Part shown: piece after piece, positions 8,964 through 19,578 of the stretch
Numbering within the stretch: position 1 is the first letter of the stretch
Layout of the letters: each line of letters opens with the position of its first letter
Source of the DNA: Flavobacterium tegetincola DSM 22377
GTDB lineage: Bacteria > Bacteroidota > Bacteroidia > Flavobacteriales > Flavobacteriaceae
DNA length: 64,000 nt
Direction of reading: 5' to 3'
NCBI RefSeq assembly: GCF_000425485.1
Contig: NZ_AUDN01000022.1
Location: 1-64,000 of the forward strand
Made by a program: the position numbers and the translations under genes
Notes under the pieces: model-generated
Databases searched by the model: none
What the model was told of the DNA's origin: nothing
The model's input: the letters and a program-made list of their open reading frames with translations, nothing else

Positions 8964-9023
8964 GCCACTGATTAAAATGATTTTTACAGAAAAAAAATCA
9001 TTTTAATCTTTGTAATCTGTGGC
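8964..9023. repeat. Imperfect inverted repeat between DUF4286 gene and rsmA
   Basis: GCCACTGATTAAAATGATTT (from 8964) is mirrored by AAATCATTTTAATC and, after a 6-7 base insertion, TCTGTGGC ending at 9023. The same wording (ACGGATTACACGAATTTTCACAGATTAAAA) appears after pbpC near 19199. It is probably a dispersed intergenic hairpin and may act as a terminator or processing site. Confidence 0.55.
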
Positions 9024-9036
9024 TAATAAAAGAAAT

Positions 9037-9816
9037 ATGGAAAAAGTAAAAGCAAAAAAACACCTCGGACAACACTTTCTTAAAGACGAAGAAGTTGCCA
9101 AAAATATAGCCGATACTTTGCAGTTGAAAGGCTACGAAGATATTTTAGAAATTGGGCCAGGAATGGGTGTTTTGACTAAATATTTACTCGAAAAACCTGT
9201 GACGACTTACGTAGTGGAAATTGATAATGAATCTGTGGATTACCTCAATGAAAATTATCCTAAACTGCACGGCAAGATCATTGCAAAAGACTTTTTGAAG
9301 TACGACATCAACGAAGTTTTTGAGGGTAAACAGTTTGCCATCATTGGTAATTTTCCGTACAATATTTCAACGCAAATTGTTTTTAAAGCACTCGAATTGC
9401 GAAAACAGATTCCTGAATTTTCAGGTATGTTCCAAAAGGAAGTGGCTCAAAGAATTTGTGAGAAAAAAGGAACCAAAGCGTACGGAATTCTATCGGTTTT
9501 AGTTCAAGCTTTTTACGACGCTGAATATTTGTTTACCGTGGACGAGCACGTCTTTATCCCGCCACCAAAAGTAAAATCAGGTGTATTGCGTCTGACACGA
9601 AAGGAAGATTTTTCATTGCCATGTAGTGAAAAGATGTTTTTTAGAGTTGTGAAAACGGGCTTTCAGCAAAGAAGAAAAACATTGCGAAACAGTTTGAAAA
9701 CCATGGAGCTTTCAGATGAATTGCGTCAAGATAAAATTTTTGACCTTCGTCCGGAACAATTAAGTGTAGCAGATTTTATCAATATTACCCTAAAAATAGA
9801 GGCCGATGCAGTTTAA
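9037..9816 (+). CDS. rsmA: 16S rRNA (adenine1518/1519-N6)-dimethyltransferase
   Basis: KsgA/RsmA dimethylates two adjacent adenines near the 16S rRNA 3' end, using SAM. From ATG 9037 the protein has 259 residues. It shows the family N-terminus [14 protein letters not shown] motif I ([12 protein letters not shown]), and catalytic motif IV (IGNFPYNIS), with a helical C-terminal domain. A GTG at 9019 would add six residues but lies in the inverted repeat, so ATG 9037 is preferred. Its 3' end overlaps the mgtE start by 11 bases, so the two are translationally coupled. Confidence 0.95.
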   Translation: MEKVKAKKHLGQHFLKDEEVAKNIADTLQLKGYEDILEIGPGMGVLTKYLLEKPVTTYVVEIDNESVDYLNENYPKLHGKIIAKDFLKYDINEVFEGKQFAIIGNFPYNISTQIVFKALELRKQIPEFSGMFQKEVAQRICEKKGTKAYGILSVLVQAFYDAEYLFTVDEHVFIPPPKVKSGVLRLTRKEDFSLPCSEKMFFRVVKTGFQQRRKTLRNSLKTMELSDELRQDKIFDLRPEQLSVADFINITLKIEADAV

Positions 9817-11158
9817 AGTTAGTAAAGAATTTTTAGAGCAAGTAACCGCGTTAATCGAAAGCAAAAACGACCGAGATTTGGAACTTTTGCTTACCGATTT
9901 GCACCATGCTGATATTGCAGAAATTCTGGATGAACTTGATTTTGACGATGCCACGCATATTTTTAAAATCCTCGACAGTGAAAAGACGGCGGAGATTTTA
10001 TTAGAATTAGATGAAGATTTAAGGGAAAATATCTTATCTCGACTTTCATCTAAAGAGATTGCGGAGGAACTTGATGAACTGGAAACCAACGATGCAGCAG
10101 ATATTATTGCCGAACTTTCTCAACAAATTAAAGAGGAAGTAATTAGCGAGCTGCAGGATGTGGAACACGCCAAAGACATCGTGGACTTGTTGCGCTACGA
10201 CGAAGATACCGCGGGTGGAATTATGCACAAAGAGTTGGTAAAAGTCAATGAAAATTGGAATGTTTTGACTTGCGTCAAAGAGATGCGGATTCAAGCAGAA
10301 AATATTTCTCGCGTACATTCAATTTATGTTGTGGATGATGACGAGCGTTTAAAGGGAAGACTTTCTTTAAAAGATTTGTTGACTACGTCTACAAAAACAC
10401 CGATTAAAGACATTTACATCCGGAAATTGAATTTTGCAAAAGTTGACGATGAGGATGTTGAAGTGGCACGAACGATGCAAAAATACGATTTGGAGGCCAT
10501 TCCGGTGGTAGATGAATTGGGACGTTTGGTGGGCAGAATTACCATTGATGATATTCTTGACGTAATTAAAGATGAAGCCGACAAAGATTACCAATTAGCA
10601 GCCGGTATCTCGCAAGATGTTGAAGCAGATGATAGTATTTTAGAATTGACACGTGCTCGATTGCCGTGGTTGGTTCTAGCACTTTTAGGTGGATTTATTA
10701 CGGTTCGCGTTTTAGGATTGTTTGAAGGAGCAATGGAAGAACACGGAAAATTGTTTTTCTTTACACCGCTAGTTGCGGCAATGGCAGGAAATGTAGGCGT
10801 CCAATCTTCGGCAATAATTGTACAAGGTTTGGCAAATAATACGTTAAGTGGCTCTACTTTTAACCGATTAATTAAGGAAATCACGTTGAGTCTTCTGAAC
10901 GGAGTAATTTTAGCGTCCATATTATTTGTCGGAGGACATTTTCTTTTAGATCTTGAATTAGTGGAAGGCATGATCGTTTCGGGAGCATTAATATCTGTAA
11001 TTATTATCGCGTCCTTAATTGGAACATTTATTCCGTTATTATTAGATAAATTTGGAGTTGACCCGGCACTTGCCACAGGACCGTTTATTACCACAAGTAA
11101 TGATATATGTGGAATCTTAATTTATTTCTCCATTGCAAAAGCAGTTCTTGGTTTTTAA
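9806..11158 (+). CDS. mgtE: Magnesium transporter MgtE
   Basis: A 450-residue Mg2+ channel. The N-terminal acidic MgtE_N superhelix (about 1-130) is followed by a CBS pair (about 135-255; [31 protein letters not shown]), a plug helix and five membrane segments (about 285-450) with the pore-region motif [15 protein letters not shown]. The domain order is that of Thermus MgtE, in which the cytosolic domains close the pore at high Mg2+. The start overlaps the end of rsmA by 11 bases. The rsmA-mgtE pairing recurs in Flavobacteriaceae but has no known functional meaning. Confidence 0.94.
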   Translation: MQFKVSKEFLEQVTALIESKNDRDLELLLTDLHHADIAEILDELDFDDATHIFKILDSEKTAEILLELDEDLRENILSRLSSKEIAEELDELETNDAADIIAELSQQIKEEVISELQDVEHAKDIVDLLRYDEDTAGGIMHKELVKVNENWNVLTCVKEMRIQAENISRVHSIYVVDDDERLKGRLSLKDLLTTSTKTPIKDIYIRKLNFAKVDDEDVEVARTMQKYDLEAIPVVDELGRLVGRITIDDILDVIKDEADKDYQLAAGISQDVEADDSILELTRARLPWLVLALLGGFITVRVLGLFEGAMEEHGKLFFFTPLVAAMAGNVGVQSSAIIVQGLANNTLSGSTFNRLIKEITLSLLNGVILASILFVGGHFLLDLELVEGMIVSGALISVIIIASLIGTFIPLLLDKFGVDPALATGPFITTSNDICGILIYFSIAKAVLGF

Positions 11159-11182
11159 ATTGTTATTTTTTGGTGTTTTGAC

Positions 11183-11211
11183 TTTGCACTTGTTTAAATT
11201 ATTTATATTTA
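11183..11211 (+). promoter_or_regulatory. Possible promoter of the alpha-2-macroglobulin-pbpC operon
   Basis: TTTG (11183-11186), 17 bases, then TATATTTA (11204-11211), one base off TAnnTTTG. It lies 72 bases before the ATG of the next gene. Confidence 0.35.
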
Positions 11212-11282
11212 CGTAGTCTAACAGATTTTAATTACACAAAAATTCGACACACGACATTTAAACTCAAGCTCCATTTCCAGAT

Positions 11283-14200
11283 ATGAAGACCAAACACGCT
11301 ATTTATTGCTTATTTTTCCTACTATTTATTCAATCGTGCTCTAAAAAATCGGCTGCCGAATTCAATTCAAATTTCAGTACTTTTAAAACTTTTGTTACTA
11401 ATTTTTCGGGTGGCTTAATTTCAGCTCAATCCGATTTAAGAGTAGTGCTTGCGTTTCAAAACGATGAATGGAAAAAGGATGAAGTTTTAGACAGCAATCT
11501 TTTCAGCATTTCGCCTTCCGTAGATGGAAAAGTAGTAGCGCTTTCTTCCAGTACGATCGCTTTTATTCCTGCTAAAAAATTGAAATCCGATACGGAATAT
11601 CAGGTAACGTTGCATTTGTCAAAACTGATAGAAACGCCTAAAGAATTAGAAGATTTTAATTTTACAGTAAAGACAATCAAGCAAGACTTTATTGTTACTA
11701 CAGCGGATGTTCAATCCTATTCGCCAACACATCAATACTTAAATGCCAGTTTTAAAACAGCCGATAAATTGGATTTTGAAACGGCTTCTAAATTAATTAC
11801 GGCAGAACAAAACGGGAAAAAGCTAAAACTTAAATTCGAAACATCGTCGGGATCTGCATCTGAATTTAAATTCATCATCGACAGTTTGCAGCGCTACGAT
11901 TCGGATACTACGTTAAAAATTCGGTATGATGGAAACTCGTTTGACATTGACCAAAAAGGTTCTATTGACTATTCGGTTAAAGGAAAAAATAATTTTACAG
12001 TCGTGGATGCTTCAGTTTCCCACATTTCCGGCGAAACATTATTGTTGAACTTTTCAGACCCGTTGGCAAAAGACCAAGATTTTGACGGACTCGTTTCTAT
12101 TGATGGCGCTCGTAATTTAAAATATGCAGTGCAAGGAAATCTATTAAAAGTATTTTTTGAATCGTCGGCAACGGGCGAATTATTAGTCGAAGTTTTCCAA
12201 GGAATAGAAAATGAATATGGTGCAAAAATGAAAAATACGTACCGTGAAAAAGTACTTTTTGACCAATTAAAACCAAATGTTAGATTTCTGAAAAACGGAA
12301 TTATTTTGCCAAGTTCAAACAATTTAAAATTGAATTTTGAAACGGTAAATTTAAAAGCGGTGGATGTTAAAGTCTATAAGATTTACACCAACACCATACT
12401 TCAATTTCTGCAAGAAAACGAATTAAATGGTTCGCGTAATCTGAAGAAAGTAGCGCAACCTGTAGCTAAAAAAACAATTAATTTAAAGCAAAATAATTTA
12501 TTTGATACCAGTAAATGGAACACGTATGCACTGGATTTATCAACCTTAATCACACCAGCTCCAGGAGCGATGTATCGTGTGGAAATTTCATTTAAAAGAG
12601 GTTACTCGCTTTATAATTGTTCAAGTAGTGATAAAATTATGGAGGATGAAGAAGTCGAAGAAGTTGATGAAAAAGATGTAAATTATAGCAATTCTGGCGA
12701 TAATTACTACGACGATTATTATGAAGGATATTATGATTACGACTGGCGTCAAAGTCAAGACCCTTGTTCAGAATCCTACTTTTACAATGCCGTAATTGGT
12801 ACTAATGTTTTGGCTTCTGATTTAGGTGTTATTGCAAAAAGAGGCGAAAATAAATCCTATTTCTTTGCCGTAAATAACATTGTAAATACGGATCCCGTTT
12901 CAGGTGCTACGATTGATTTGTATAATTTTCAACAGCAAAAGTTGACTTCTCTGACTACAAATTCAGATGGATTTGCCGAGGCACAATTGGATACGTATGC
13001 TTATTTTGCAATTGTAACGCGCGGACAAAATACAACGTACGTCAAATTAGACGATGGAACTTCCTTGTCGGTCAGTAATTTTGATGTTTCGGGAGAAGTG
13101 TTACAAAAAGGACTGAAAGGATATATTTATGGAGAACGCGGCGTTTGGCGTCCAGGCGATCCAATTTATCTGTCATTTATTTTAGATGATACTGCAAATC
13201 CATTGCCTGCGAATCATCCAATTCAATTGCGCATTTCGGATCCAAGAGGTAAGGTCGCGTATCAAACCGTTAAAAAAACCAATACTGCAAACCATTACGT
13301 ATTCAAGTTTTCTACCAATGAAGAATCGCCTACAGGAAACTGGGAAGCGAGGATTAGTGTGGGTGGTGCTAAATTCTATAAAAGTTTAAAAGTAGAAACG
13401 ATTAAGCCCAACCGATTAAAAATCAAAAATAGCTTTCAAAAAGAAGTTCTGTCTTCTCGAGGTACAAATACCAATAATTTGCAAGTAAATTGGTTGCATG
13501 GCGCTGTAGCGAAAAATTTAAAAGTGGAAGTGCAAGCTAAATTTTCACAGCAAGTTACGACGTTTAAAAACTACACGAATTATGATTTTGACGATGAAGT
13601 TCGGAAGTTCAGCACGGAAGAAATCAATCTGTTTTCGGGAAAATTAAATGAAAGTGGTCAAGCAACCATTTCAATTGAACCCAAGTTAACGGCTCAAGCA
13701 CCCGGATTCTTAAAAGCCGCTGTTATTACAAAAGTGTATGAAGAAGGTGGTGACGTAAGTACAGATGTTTTCGCCACGACGTATTCACCGTATGAAACGT
13801 ACGTAGGTATAAAATCACCTGAACCTAATAAATACGGAATGCTTGAAACGGGAAAAAGCAACCGTTTTGAAGTTCAAACTGTCAATGAAAATGGAAGTCC
13901 AAAATCAGTCAGCAATCTCGAAGTTCGCGTTTACAAAGTAGAATGGAGATGGTGGTGGGATGCTTCGGATGATAATTTATCCAATTTTAGTTCTTCTGAC
14001 GCAACAACTTCGTATAAAAGTTTCACTATTTCAACCAATGCAGCAGGAAAAGGCAGCTTCCAATTTGAAGTGCCGGAAAACGATTGGGGACGTTATTTGA
14101 TCCGAGTTTCCAACGGTTCCAATGGACATGCAACGGCCCAAACGGTGCTAATTGATTGGCCGTATTGGTCGGGAAAAACGAAAGATGGAAATGCGTCAAG

Positions 14201-16799
14201 CGCAAATATGTTGGTTTTTGCAACCGACAAAAAGAAATACAATGTAGGCGAAAAAGCAATGATTTCATTTCCGTCAAGCGAAGGTGGACGTGCTTTGATT
14301 TCAATAGAAAACGGAACAAAAGTGTTGAGAACAATTTGGGTAGATACCAAAAAAGGAGAAACCAAGGCAGAAATTCCTTTGACAAAAGACATGGCGCCAA
14401 ACGTATATTTTAACGTGACGCTTTTGCAACCGCATGCTACGACTAAAAATGATTCGCCCATCAGAATGTATGGTGTTACAGCAATTGAAGTTTTAGATCC
14501 AAATAGTAAGTTGGAACCGGTAATTAAAATGCCAAACGTTTTAAAACCAGAACAAAAATTTACTGTAAACGTTTCTGAAAAAAACGGTCAACCCATGACT
14601 TATAGCATTGCGGTTGTAGATGAAGGTTTGCTGGACTTAACCCGATTTAAAACACCAAATGCTTGGGATAGTTTTTATGCACGAGCCGCTTTAGGTGTAA
14701 AAACGTGGGACGTTTATGATGATATTATCGGCGCTTACGGTGGGAAAGTAAATCAGATATTTGCCATTGGTGGTGATCAAAGTATGATTGGCGGTAAAGC
14801 CAAAAAAGCAAACCGATTCAAGCCAGTTGTGCTATATTATGGTCCGTTTGTATTAGAAAAAGGGAAAGCTACGACGCATACATTGCAATTGCCAAAATAT
14901 GTGGGTTCAGTTCGAACCATGGTTGTTGCGGCATCTACGTCAAAAAGCGCTTACGGTGCGGCAGAAAAAACAACACCAGTGCGAAGTCCGTTGATGGTTT
15001 TGGCATCTTTACCTAGAAAAATTTCTCCGGGAGAACGAGTACGATTGCCAGTAACCATTTTTACCACGGAAGGAAAAATAAAAAATGTAAACGTTTCGCT
15101 AAAAATGTCCAAAGGTTTACGAGTTGTGGGCTCGGCAACACAGAATATTTCATTTACAGCACCAGATGAAAAAATGGCCTATTTTGACATTGAAGTTGGT
15201 GAAGCAACCGGAATCGAGAAAATAGAAGTCATTGCAAGTTCGGGAAGCGAAAAAGCTTCATTTGCGGTTGAAATTGATTTAATCAATCCAAACCCTATAA
15301 CAAATGACTATCAGGATTATGTGATTGAACCCAACAGTAGCAAGAAAATTGATTGGGCAACTTTCGGCACGAGGGGAAGTAATTTGGCAAAACTGGAAAT
15401 TTCTTCCATGCCGACGATTGATATTAACCGAAGATTGCAATATTTAATTCAGTATCCACACGGTTGTTTGGAGCAAACAACTTCGGGCGTTTTCCCACAG
15501 CTCTATTTAGCGGATATTGTTGACATGACTTCGACACAGAAAGCAAATACGCAAAAAAATGTGACTGCTGGAATTACAAGAATTTCAAATTTGCAAGCTT
15601 CAAATGGCGGATTTATGTATTGGCCTGGAGCAAGGAGTAGTGACGATTGGGCAACTTCTTATGCAGGACATTTCTTAATTGAAGCAGAGAAAAAAGGCTA
15701 CGTTTTGCCTGTAAATCTAAAAAGTAAATGGTTGAGTTTCCAAAAGAGTGAAGCTCGAAAATGGCGTTTCATTCCGCAATATGGCAATGATTTAGCACAA
15801 GCGTACCGATTATACACGTTAGCTTTAGCAGGTTCAGCAGATTTAGCATCGATGAATCGATTGAGGGAAACGGTTGATATTTCAAACGAAGCAAAATTAA
15901 GATTAGCAGCGGCTTATGTTTTAAGTGGACAAAAATCAACAGGAAAAGCCTTATTGGCAAATAGCACCATTGCAGAAACTGCCGATCGTTATTCGTATTA
16001 CTATTACGGTTCTGAAGATAGAAATCGAGCCATGGCTTTGGAAACTTTAATCTTATTAGGTGAAAAGCAAAAAGCATTTAGATTGGCCAATATTTTAGCA
16101 AAACAGATGTCAAGCGATCAATGGATGAGTACGCAAACCACGGCTTATTCACTTTATGCGATGAGCTTATTTGCGAAAAGTAATGGCGAATCAGGTATTG
16201 GAGTAGAAGTTTCAGGAACGCCGTTGAAGGAAACTATTTCATCTTCTAAATCCATTGTGAGTAGAAATTTGGCTGTAAAAACTGGTGGAAACGCAGTAAC
16301 CATTAAAAACACAAAAGGAAATACGATTTACGTTCGTTTACTGAATACTGGAATTTTGCCAGTCGGTCAAGAGAAAACAATTCAAAGCGATGTTTCGGCT
16401 TACATTAGTTATAATGACAGAAAAGGTAATCCAATTTCAGTAGAAAGTATCAAACAAGGAACTGAATTTATCGCTACAATTACCATTCGAAATCAACGAA
16501 ATGAGTCGGTTGAAAATGTAGCTTTGACACAAATTATTCCATCTGGTTTTGAAATTGTCAACACAAGATACACGGATTACGGTTCATCAACAGACAATCG
16601 AGCGGATTACATCGACATAAGAGACGACCGTGCAAATTACTATTTTGGATTGAAAGCTTCAGAAAGTAAAACCTTTACATTACTCTTAAATGCTTCGTAT
16701 TTGGGTAAATATTATATGCCTGGAATTCAATGTGAGGCAATGTATGATGCTACTTTCATTACAAGAACCAAAGGATATTGGATCGAAGTTTTACCTTAA
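11283..16799 (+). CDS. Bacterial alpha-2-macroglobulin lipoprotein with CLEQ thioester
   Basis: An 1838-residue protein with lipobox IQSC (Cys19), so lipid-anchored in the periplasm. It has an array of macroglobulin (MG) beta domains, the bait/thioester half with motif GCLEQTTSG (Cys1395-Gln1398, the residues that form the internal thioester), a following alpha-helical toroid (SNGGFMYWPG, WATSYAGHFLIEAEKKG), and a C-terminal receptor-like domain. Family members trap foreign proteases that enter the periplasm. The next gene is pbpC, as in Escherichia coli yfhM-pbpC, suggesting joint defence and cell-wall repair. Around residues 455-495 is an unusual acidic, tyrosine-rich insertion (EDEEVEEVDEK, then YYDDYYEGYYDYDW). 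Confidence 0.92.
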   Translation: MKTKHAIYCLFFLLFIQSCSKKSAAEFNSNFSTFKTFVTNFSGGLISAQSDLRVVLAFQNDEWKKDEVLDSNLFSISPSVDGKVVALSSSTIAFIPAKKLKSDTEYQVTLHLSKLIETPKELEDFNFTVKTIKQDFIVTTADVQSYSPTHQYLNASFKTADKLDFETASKLITAEQNGKKLKLKFETSSGSASEFKFIIDSLQRYDSDTTLKIRYDGNSFDIDQKGSIDYSVKGKNNFTVVDASVSHISGETLLLNFSDPLAKDQDFDGLVSIDGARNLKYAVQGNLLKVFFESSATGELLVEVFQGIENEYGAKMKNTYREKVLFDQLKPNVRFLKNGIILPSSNNLKLNFETVNLKAVDVKVYKIYTNTILQFLQENELNGSRNLKKVAQPVAKKTINLKQNNLFDTSKWNTYALDLSTLITPAPGAMYRVEISFKRGYSLYNCSSSDKIMEDEEVEEVDEKDVNYSNSGDNYYDDYYEGYYDYDWRQSQDPCSESYFYNAVIGTNVLASDLGVIAKRGENKSYFFAVNNIVNTDPVSGATIDLYNFQQQKLTSLTTNSDGFAEAQLDTYAYFAIVTRGQNTTYVKLDDGTSLSVSNFDVSGEVLQKGLKGYIYGERGVWRPGDPIYLSFILDDTANPLPANHPIQLRISDPRGKVAYQTVKKTNTANHYVFKFSTNEESPTGNWEARISVGGAKFYKSLKVETIKPNRLKIKNSFQKEVLSSRGTNTNNLQVNWLHGAVAKNLKVEVQAKFSQQVTTFKNYTNYDFDDEVRKFSTEEINLFSGKLNESGQATISIEPKLTAQAPGFLKAAVITKVYEEGGDVSTDVFATTYSPYETYVGIKSPEPNKYGMLETGKSNRFEVQTVNENGSPKSVSNLEVRVYKVEWRWWWDASDDNLSNFSSSDATTSYKSFTISTNAAGKGSFQFEVPENDWGRYLIRVSNGSNGHATAQTVLIDWPYWSGKTKDGNASSANMLVFATDKKKYNVGEKAMISFPSSEGGRALISIENGTKVLRTIWVDTKKGETKAEIPLTKDMAPNVYFNVTLLQPHATTKNDSPIRMYGVTAIEVLDPNSKLEPVIKMPNVLKPEQKFTVNVSEKNGQPMTYSIAVVDEGLLDLTRFKTPNAWDSFYARAALGVKTWDVYDDIIGAYGGKVNQIFAIGGDQSMIGGKAKKANRFKPVVLYYGPFVLEKGKATTHTLQLPKYVGSVRTMVVAASTSKSAYGAAEKTTPVRSPLMVLASLPRKISPGERVRLPVTIFTTEGKIKNVNVSLKMSKGLRVVGSATQNISFTAPDEKMAYFDIEVGEATGIEKIEVIASSGSEKASFAVEIDLINPNPITNDYQDYVIEPNSSKKIDWATFGTRGSNLAKLEISSMPTIDINRRLQYLIQYPHGCLEQTTSGVFPQLYLADIVDMTSTQKANTQKNVTAGITRISNLQASNGGFMYWPGARSSDDWATSYAGHFLIEAEKKGYVLPVNLKSKWLSFQKSEARKWRFIPQYGNDLAQAYRLYTLALAGSADLASMNRLRETVDISNEAKLRLAAAYVLSGQKSTGKALLANSTIAETADRYSYYYYGSEDRNRAMALETLILLGEKQKAFRLANILAKQMSSDQWMSTQTTAYSLYAMSLFAKSNGESGIGVEVSGTPLKETISSSKSIVSRNLAVKTGGNAVTIKNTKGNTIYVRLLNTGILPVGQEKTIQSDVSAYISYNDRKGNPISVESIKQGTEFIATITIRNQRNESVENVALTQIIPSGFEIVNTRYTDYGSSTDNRADYIDIRDDRANYYFGLKASESKTFTLLLNASYLGKYYMPGIQCEAMYDATFITRTKGYWIEVLP

Positions 16800-16814
16800 T
16801 TTGAAAAACAGAAT

Positions 16815-19187
16815 TTGATTTTGAAGTTAAAGAAAGCATTTACACCCATTTTAAACTACCTAAAAAAACATCCGATTAAGTCGGGTGTTTTTTTTACGTT
16901 GTTACTGGTCTATTATTTCAGTTTGCCCTCACCATTATTTAAAGTTCCTTATTCAACGGTAGTTGAAAGTGAAGAAGGTCGTTTGCTTGGCGCCAAAATT
17001 GCGAATGATGGTCAATGGCGGTTTCCTGAAAATGACACACTTCCTGAAAAATTTAGAAAATGTATTGTTACTTTTGAGGACCAGCATTTCTATCAACATC
17101 CAGGTTTTAATCCTGTTTCAGTTTTCAATGCGATGCTGCAAAATTTAAAAGCTGGGAAAGTTGTTCGGGGTGGAAGTACGTTGACCCAGCAGGTAATTCG
17201 CTTGGCGCGAAAAGGACAAAGTAGGACGTATTTTGAAAAAATAATCGAACTTATTTTAGCCACTCGACTTGAATTTCGGTATTCCAAAGATAAAATTGTC
17301 GAATTATATGCAGCTCACGCTCCTTTTGGAGGAAATGTGGTAGGGCTAGAAATGGCTTCATGGCGGTATTTTGGCTTAAAGCCAAATCAACTTTCATGGT
17401 CTGAAAGTGCAACTTTAGCCGTTTTGCCTAATGCACCAAGTTTGATTTTTCCGGGAAAGAACCAAGAACTATTATTAGCAAAAAGAAATGTATTGCTTCG
17501 AAAGCTAAATGTAAATGGAACGATTGATTCGGAAACGTATAATTTGGCTTTAGCCGAACCGTTAGTTGGAAAACCTTTTCCGCTTCCAGAATTGGCGCCT
17601 CATTTAATACAGAAAATGGCAAAAACCTATGGTGGAAAAAAAATACAAAGTAGTATAGATTATGAAGTTCAATCTCGCGTAAGTGATTTGGCTGCAAATT
17701 ATTACAATCAATACAAGCAGAATGAAGTCTATAATTTAGCCATTTTAGTTCTGGACGTAAAGACTAGAAAAGTGGTTGCATATGTTGGAAATGCGCCAAC
17801 AGATAAAGCACATAAAAAAGATGTAGACATTATTTATGCACCGCGAAGCACGGGAAGTATTTTAAAACCATTACTGTTTGCGGGAATGTTGGATGCCGGA
17901 AAAATTTTGCCCAATACATTAATTGCAGACGTTCCGACACAAATTTCAGGATATACGCCCGAAAATTATGATTTAAGTTTTGATGGAGCCGTTGCGGCAA
18001 GACGGGCATTATCGCGTTCATTGAATATTCCGTCCGTGCTGATGTTGCAGGATTATGGCGTGAATACCTTTTACGAAGAATTGCAGAAATTTAAATTTAC
18101 TACCATAAATAAACCTGCAAACCATTACGGATTGTCCCTAATTTTAGGTGGTGCGGAAAGTAACTTGTGGGATTTATGCAGAACGTATGCAGGAATGTCG
18201 TCGACTTTAAATTATTTCAATGCAAACCAAGGGAAGTATCGGAAGAATGAATTTGCTGAACCGAGTTTTTTAAAGAATACAACAGTTGATTTTGGCAAAG
18301 AAAGTTATCAGAAAAGTATTTTAGGAGCAGGTTCGATTTATCTGACATATGAAGCGATGGAAGAAGTAAACCGACCACAAGAAGACGAAGCTTGGCGGTT
18401 TTACGATAGCGCAAGAAAGATTGCTTGGAAAACGGGAACCAGCTTTGGAAACCGCGATGCTTGGGCTGTAGGAACAGATTCGCGCTATGTAGTTGGTATT
18501 TGGGTTGGAAATGCAACAGGTGAAGGAAGGCCGAAACTAACGGGTGTTGAAAGTGCTGCACCCATTTTATTTGACGTTTTTAATTTGTTTCCAAGGTCGA
18601 ATTGGTTTCAACCGCCGTTGAATGATTTGGAAGAAGTGGATGTTTGTGTGCAAAGTGGTTCACTGGCAAATGAAGGTTGCCCAACGCGAAAAGAATGGAT
18701 TCCGTTGAAAGGGAAAACATCGGCATTGTGTACATATCATAAACGAATTCAGTTGGATTCTTCGGAAAAATTTCGAGTGAATAGCAATTGTGAATCCGTG
18801 GCAAATATGGTGGTGAAATATTGGTTTGTGTTGCCTCCGGTGATGCAATGGTATTATAAAAGCAAGCATATTGATTACCAAATGTTGCCACCTTTCCGAG
18901 AAGATTGCATGGGAAATACGTCTGGTACAATGGATTTTATTTATCCAAAAAACAATAGTAAGATGTATTTGACAAAGAATTTCAATAGTGAAGTTCAACC
19001 TTTAATTTTGAAAGTCGCTCATTCGCAAAGTGATGCTATTTTATATTGGTATGTGGATGAAGTTTTCCAAGGAACAACTACAGTTTTCCATGAAAAATCG
19101 ATTTTGGCGAAAGCCGGAATGCATCGAATTACCGTTGTGGATGGCAATGGAAATGAGATCAGCAGGAAGATTGAGATTGTGAGGTGA
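16815..19187 (+). CDS. pbpC: Penicillin-binding protein 1C
   Basis: A 790-residue bifunctional peptidoglycan synthase. It has an N-terminal membrane helix (about 23-42), a GT51 glycosyltransferase (EDQHFYQHPGFNP; GGSTLTQQVIRLAR), a transpeptidase (SxxK in STGSILKP, SxN in SRSLNIPS, KTGTSFGNRD) and the C-terminal BiPBP_C domain typical of PBP1C (from about 700). No ATG exists near the N-terminus. TTG at 16815 (or 16821) is the likely start, 15 bases after the alpha-2-macroglobulin stop and in the same frame. The pairing points to repair of the wall after attack. Confidence 0.92.
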   Translation: MILKLKKAFTPILNYLKKHPIKSGVFFTLLLVYYFSLPSPLFKVPYSTVVESEEGRLLGAKIANDGQWRFPENDTLPEKFRKCIVTFEDQHFYQHPGFNPVSVFNAMLQNLKAGKVVRGGSTLTQQVIRLARKGQSRTYFEKIIELILATRLEFRYSKDKIVELYAAHAPFGGNVVGLEMASWRYFGLKPNQLSWSESATLAVLPNAPSLIFPGKNQELLLAKRNVLLRKLNVNGTIDSETYNLALAEPLVGKPFPLPELAPHLIQKMAKTYGGKKIQSSIDYEVQSRVSDLAANYYNQYKQNEVYNLAILVLDVKTRKVVAYVGNAPTDKAHKKDVDIIYAPRSTGSILKPLLFAGMLDAGKILPNTLIADVPTQISGYTPENYDLSFDGAVAARRALSRSLNIPSVLMLQDYGVNTFYEELQKFKFTTINKPANHYGLSLILGGAESNLWDLCRTYAGMSSTLNYFNANQGKYRKNEFAEPSFLKNTTVDFGKESYQKSILGAGSIYLTYEAMEEVNRPQEDEAWRFYDSARKIAWKTGTSFGNRDAWAVGTDSRYVVGIWVGNATGEGRPKLTGVESAAPILFDVFNLFPRSNWFQPPLNDLEEVDVCVQSGSLANEGCPTRKEWIPLKGKTSALCTYHKRIQLDSSEKFRVNSNCESVANMVVKYWFVLPPVMQWYYKSKHIDYQMLPPFREDCMGNTSGTMDFIYPKNNSKMYLTKNFNSEVQPLILKVAHSQSDAILYWYVDEVFQGTTTVFHEKSILAKAGMHRITVVDGNGNEISRKIEIVR

Positions 19188-19522
19188 TGAAAAATTTTAC
19201 ACGGATTACACGAATTTTCACAGATTAAAAAAAAAATATTTTTTTAATTTTTTCTTGTAAATACTTTTTGCTTTTGGTGAACAGTAGAGCTTGCTTGACA
19301 TTTTCCTGCAAGGTCTTTTTTTTGACCTTGTAGGTATTAATTTATTAAAGTTAAATCTATAACCTATAAGGTTTTGAAAACTTCGCAGGAAACCACAGAG
19401 TTAAGCTCTGACAGAATTTGCAGATTCCACTAACTGCAGTACTCTAAAGTTAGTGATAATTAGTGAAATTCGCGCCAAAAATTTATGCCGACTTAACATC
19501 TAATCTAATGAAAATCAGGTAT
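19188..19522. other. Non-coding stretch with hairpin repeats
   Basis: No gene is seen. It starts with the CACAGATTA-type phrase also found before rsmA. CCTGCAAGGTC (19305-19315) pairs with GACCTTGTAGG (19324-19334), with one mismatch, around eight T. A second, weaker copy of the same design (CCTATAAGGTTTT ... AAAACTTCGCAGG) lies near 19366-19392. These resemble dispersed flavobacterial hairpin repeats. Confidence 0.5.
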
Positions 19523-19555
19523 AAAAAAACCGCTAATCTTTCGAAAAGCGGTTTT
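19523..19555 (-). terminator. Terminator of rng
   Basis: On the reverse strand AAAACCGCT pairs with AGCGGTTTT and runs into seven T. It lies 24 bases beyond the rng stop codon. Confidence 0.85.
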
Positions 19556-19578
19556 GAGATGCTAAAACAAGTTCAGCA

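Noticed and set aside
10588..11094. 168-residue reverse-strand open frame
   Set aside because: Lies wholly inside mgtE; composition follows the antisense of membrane helices.
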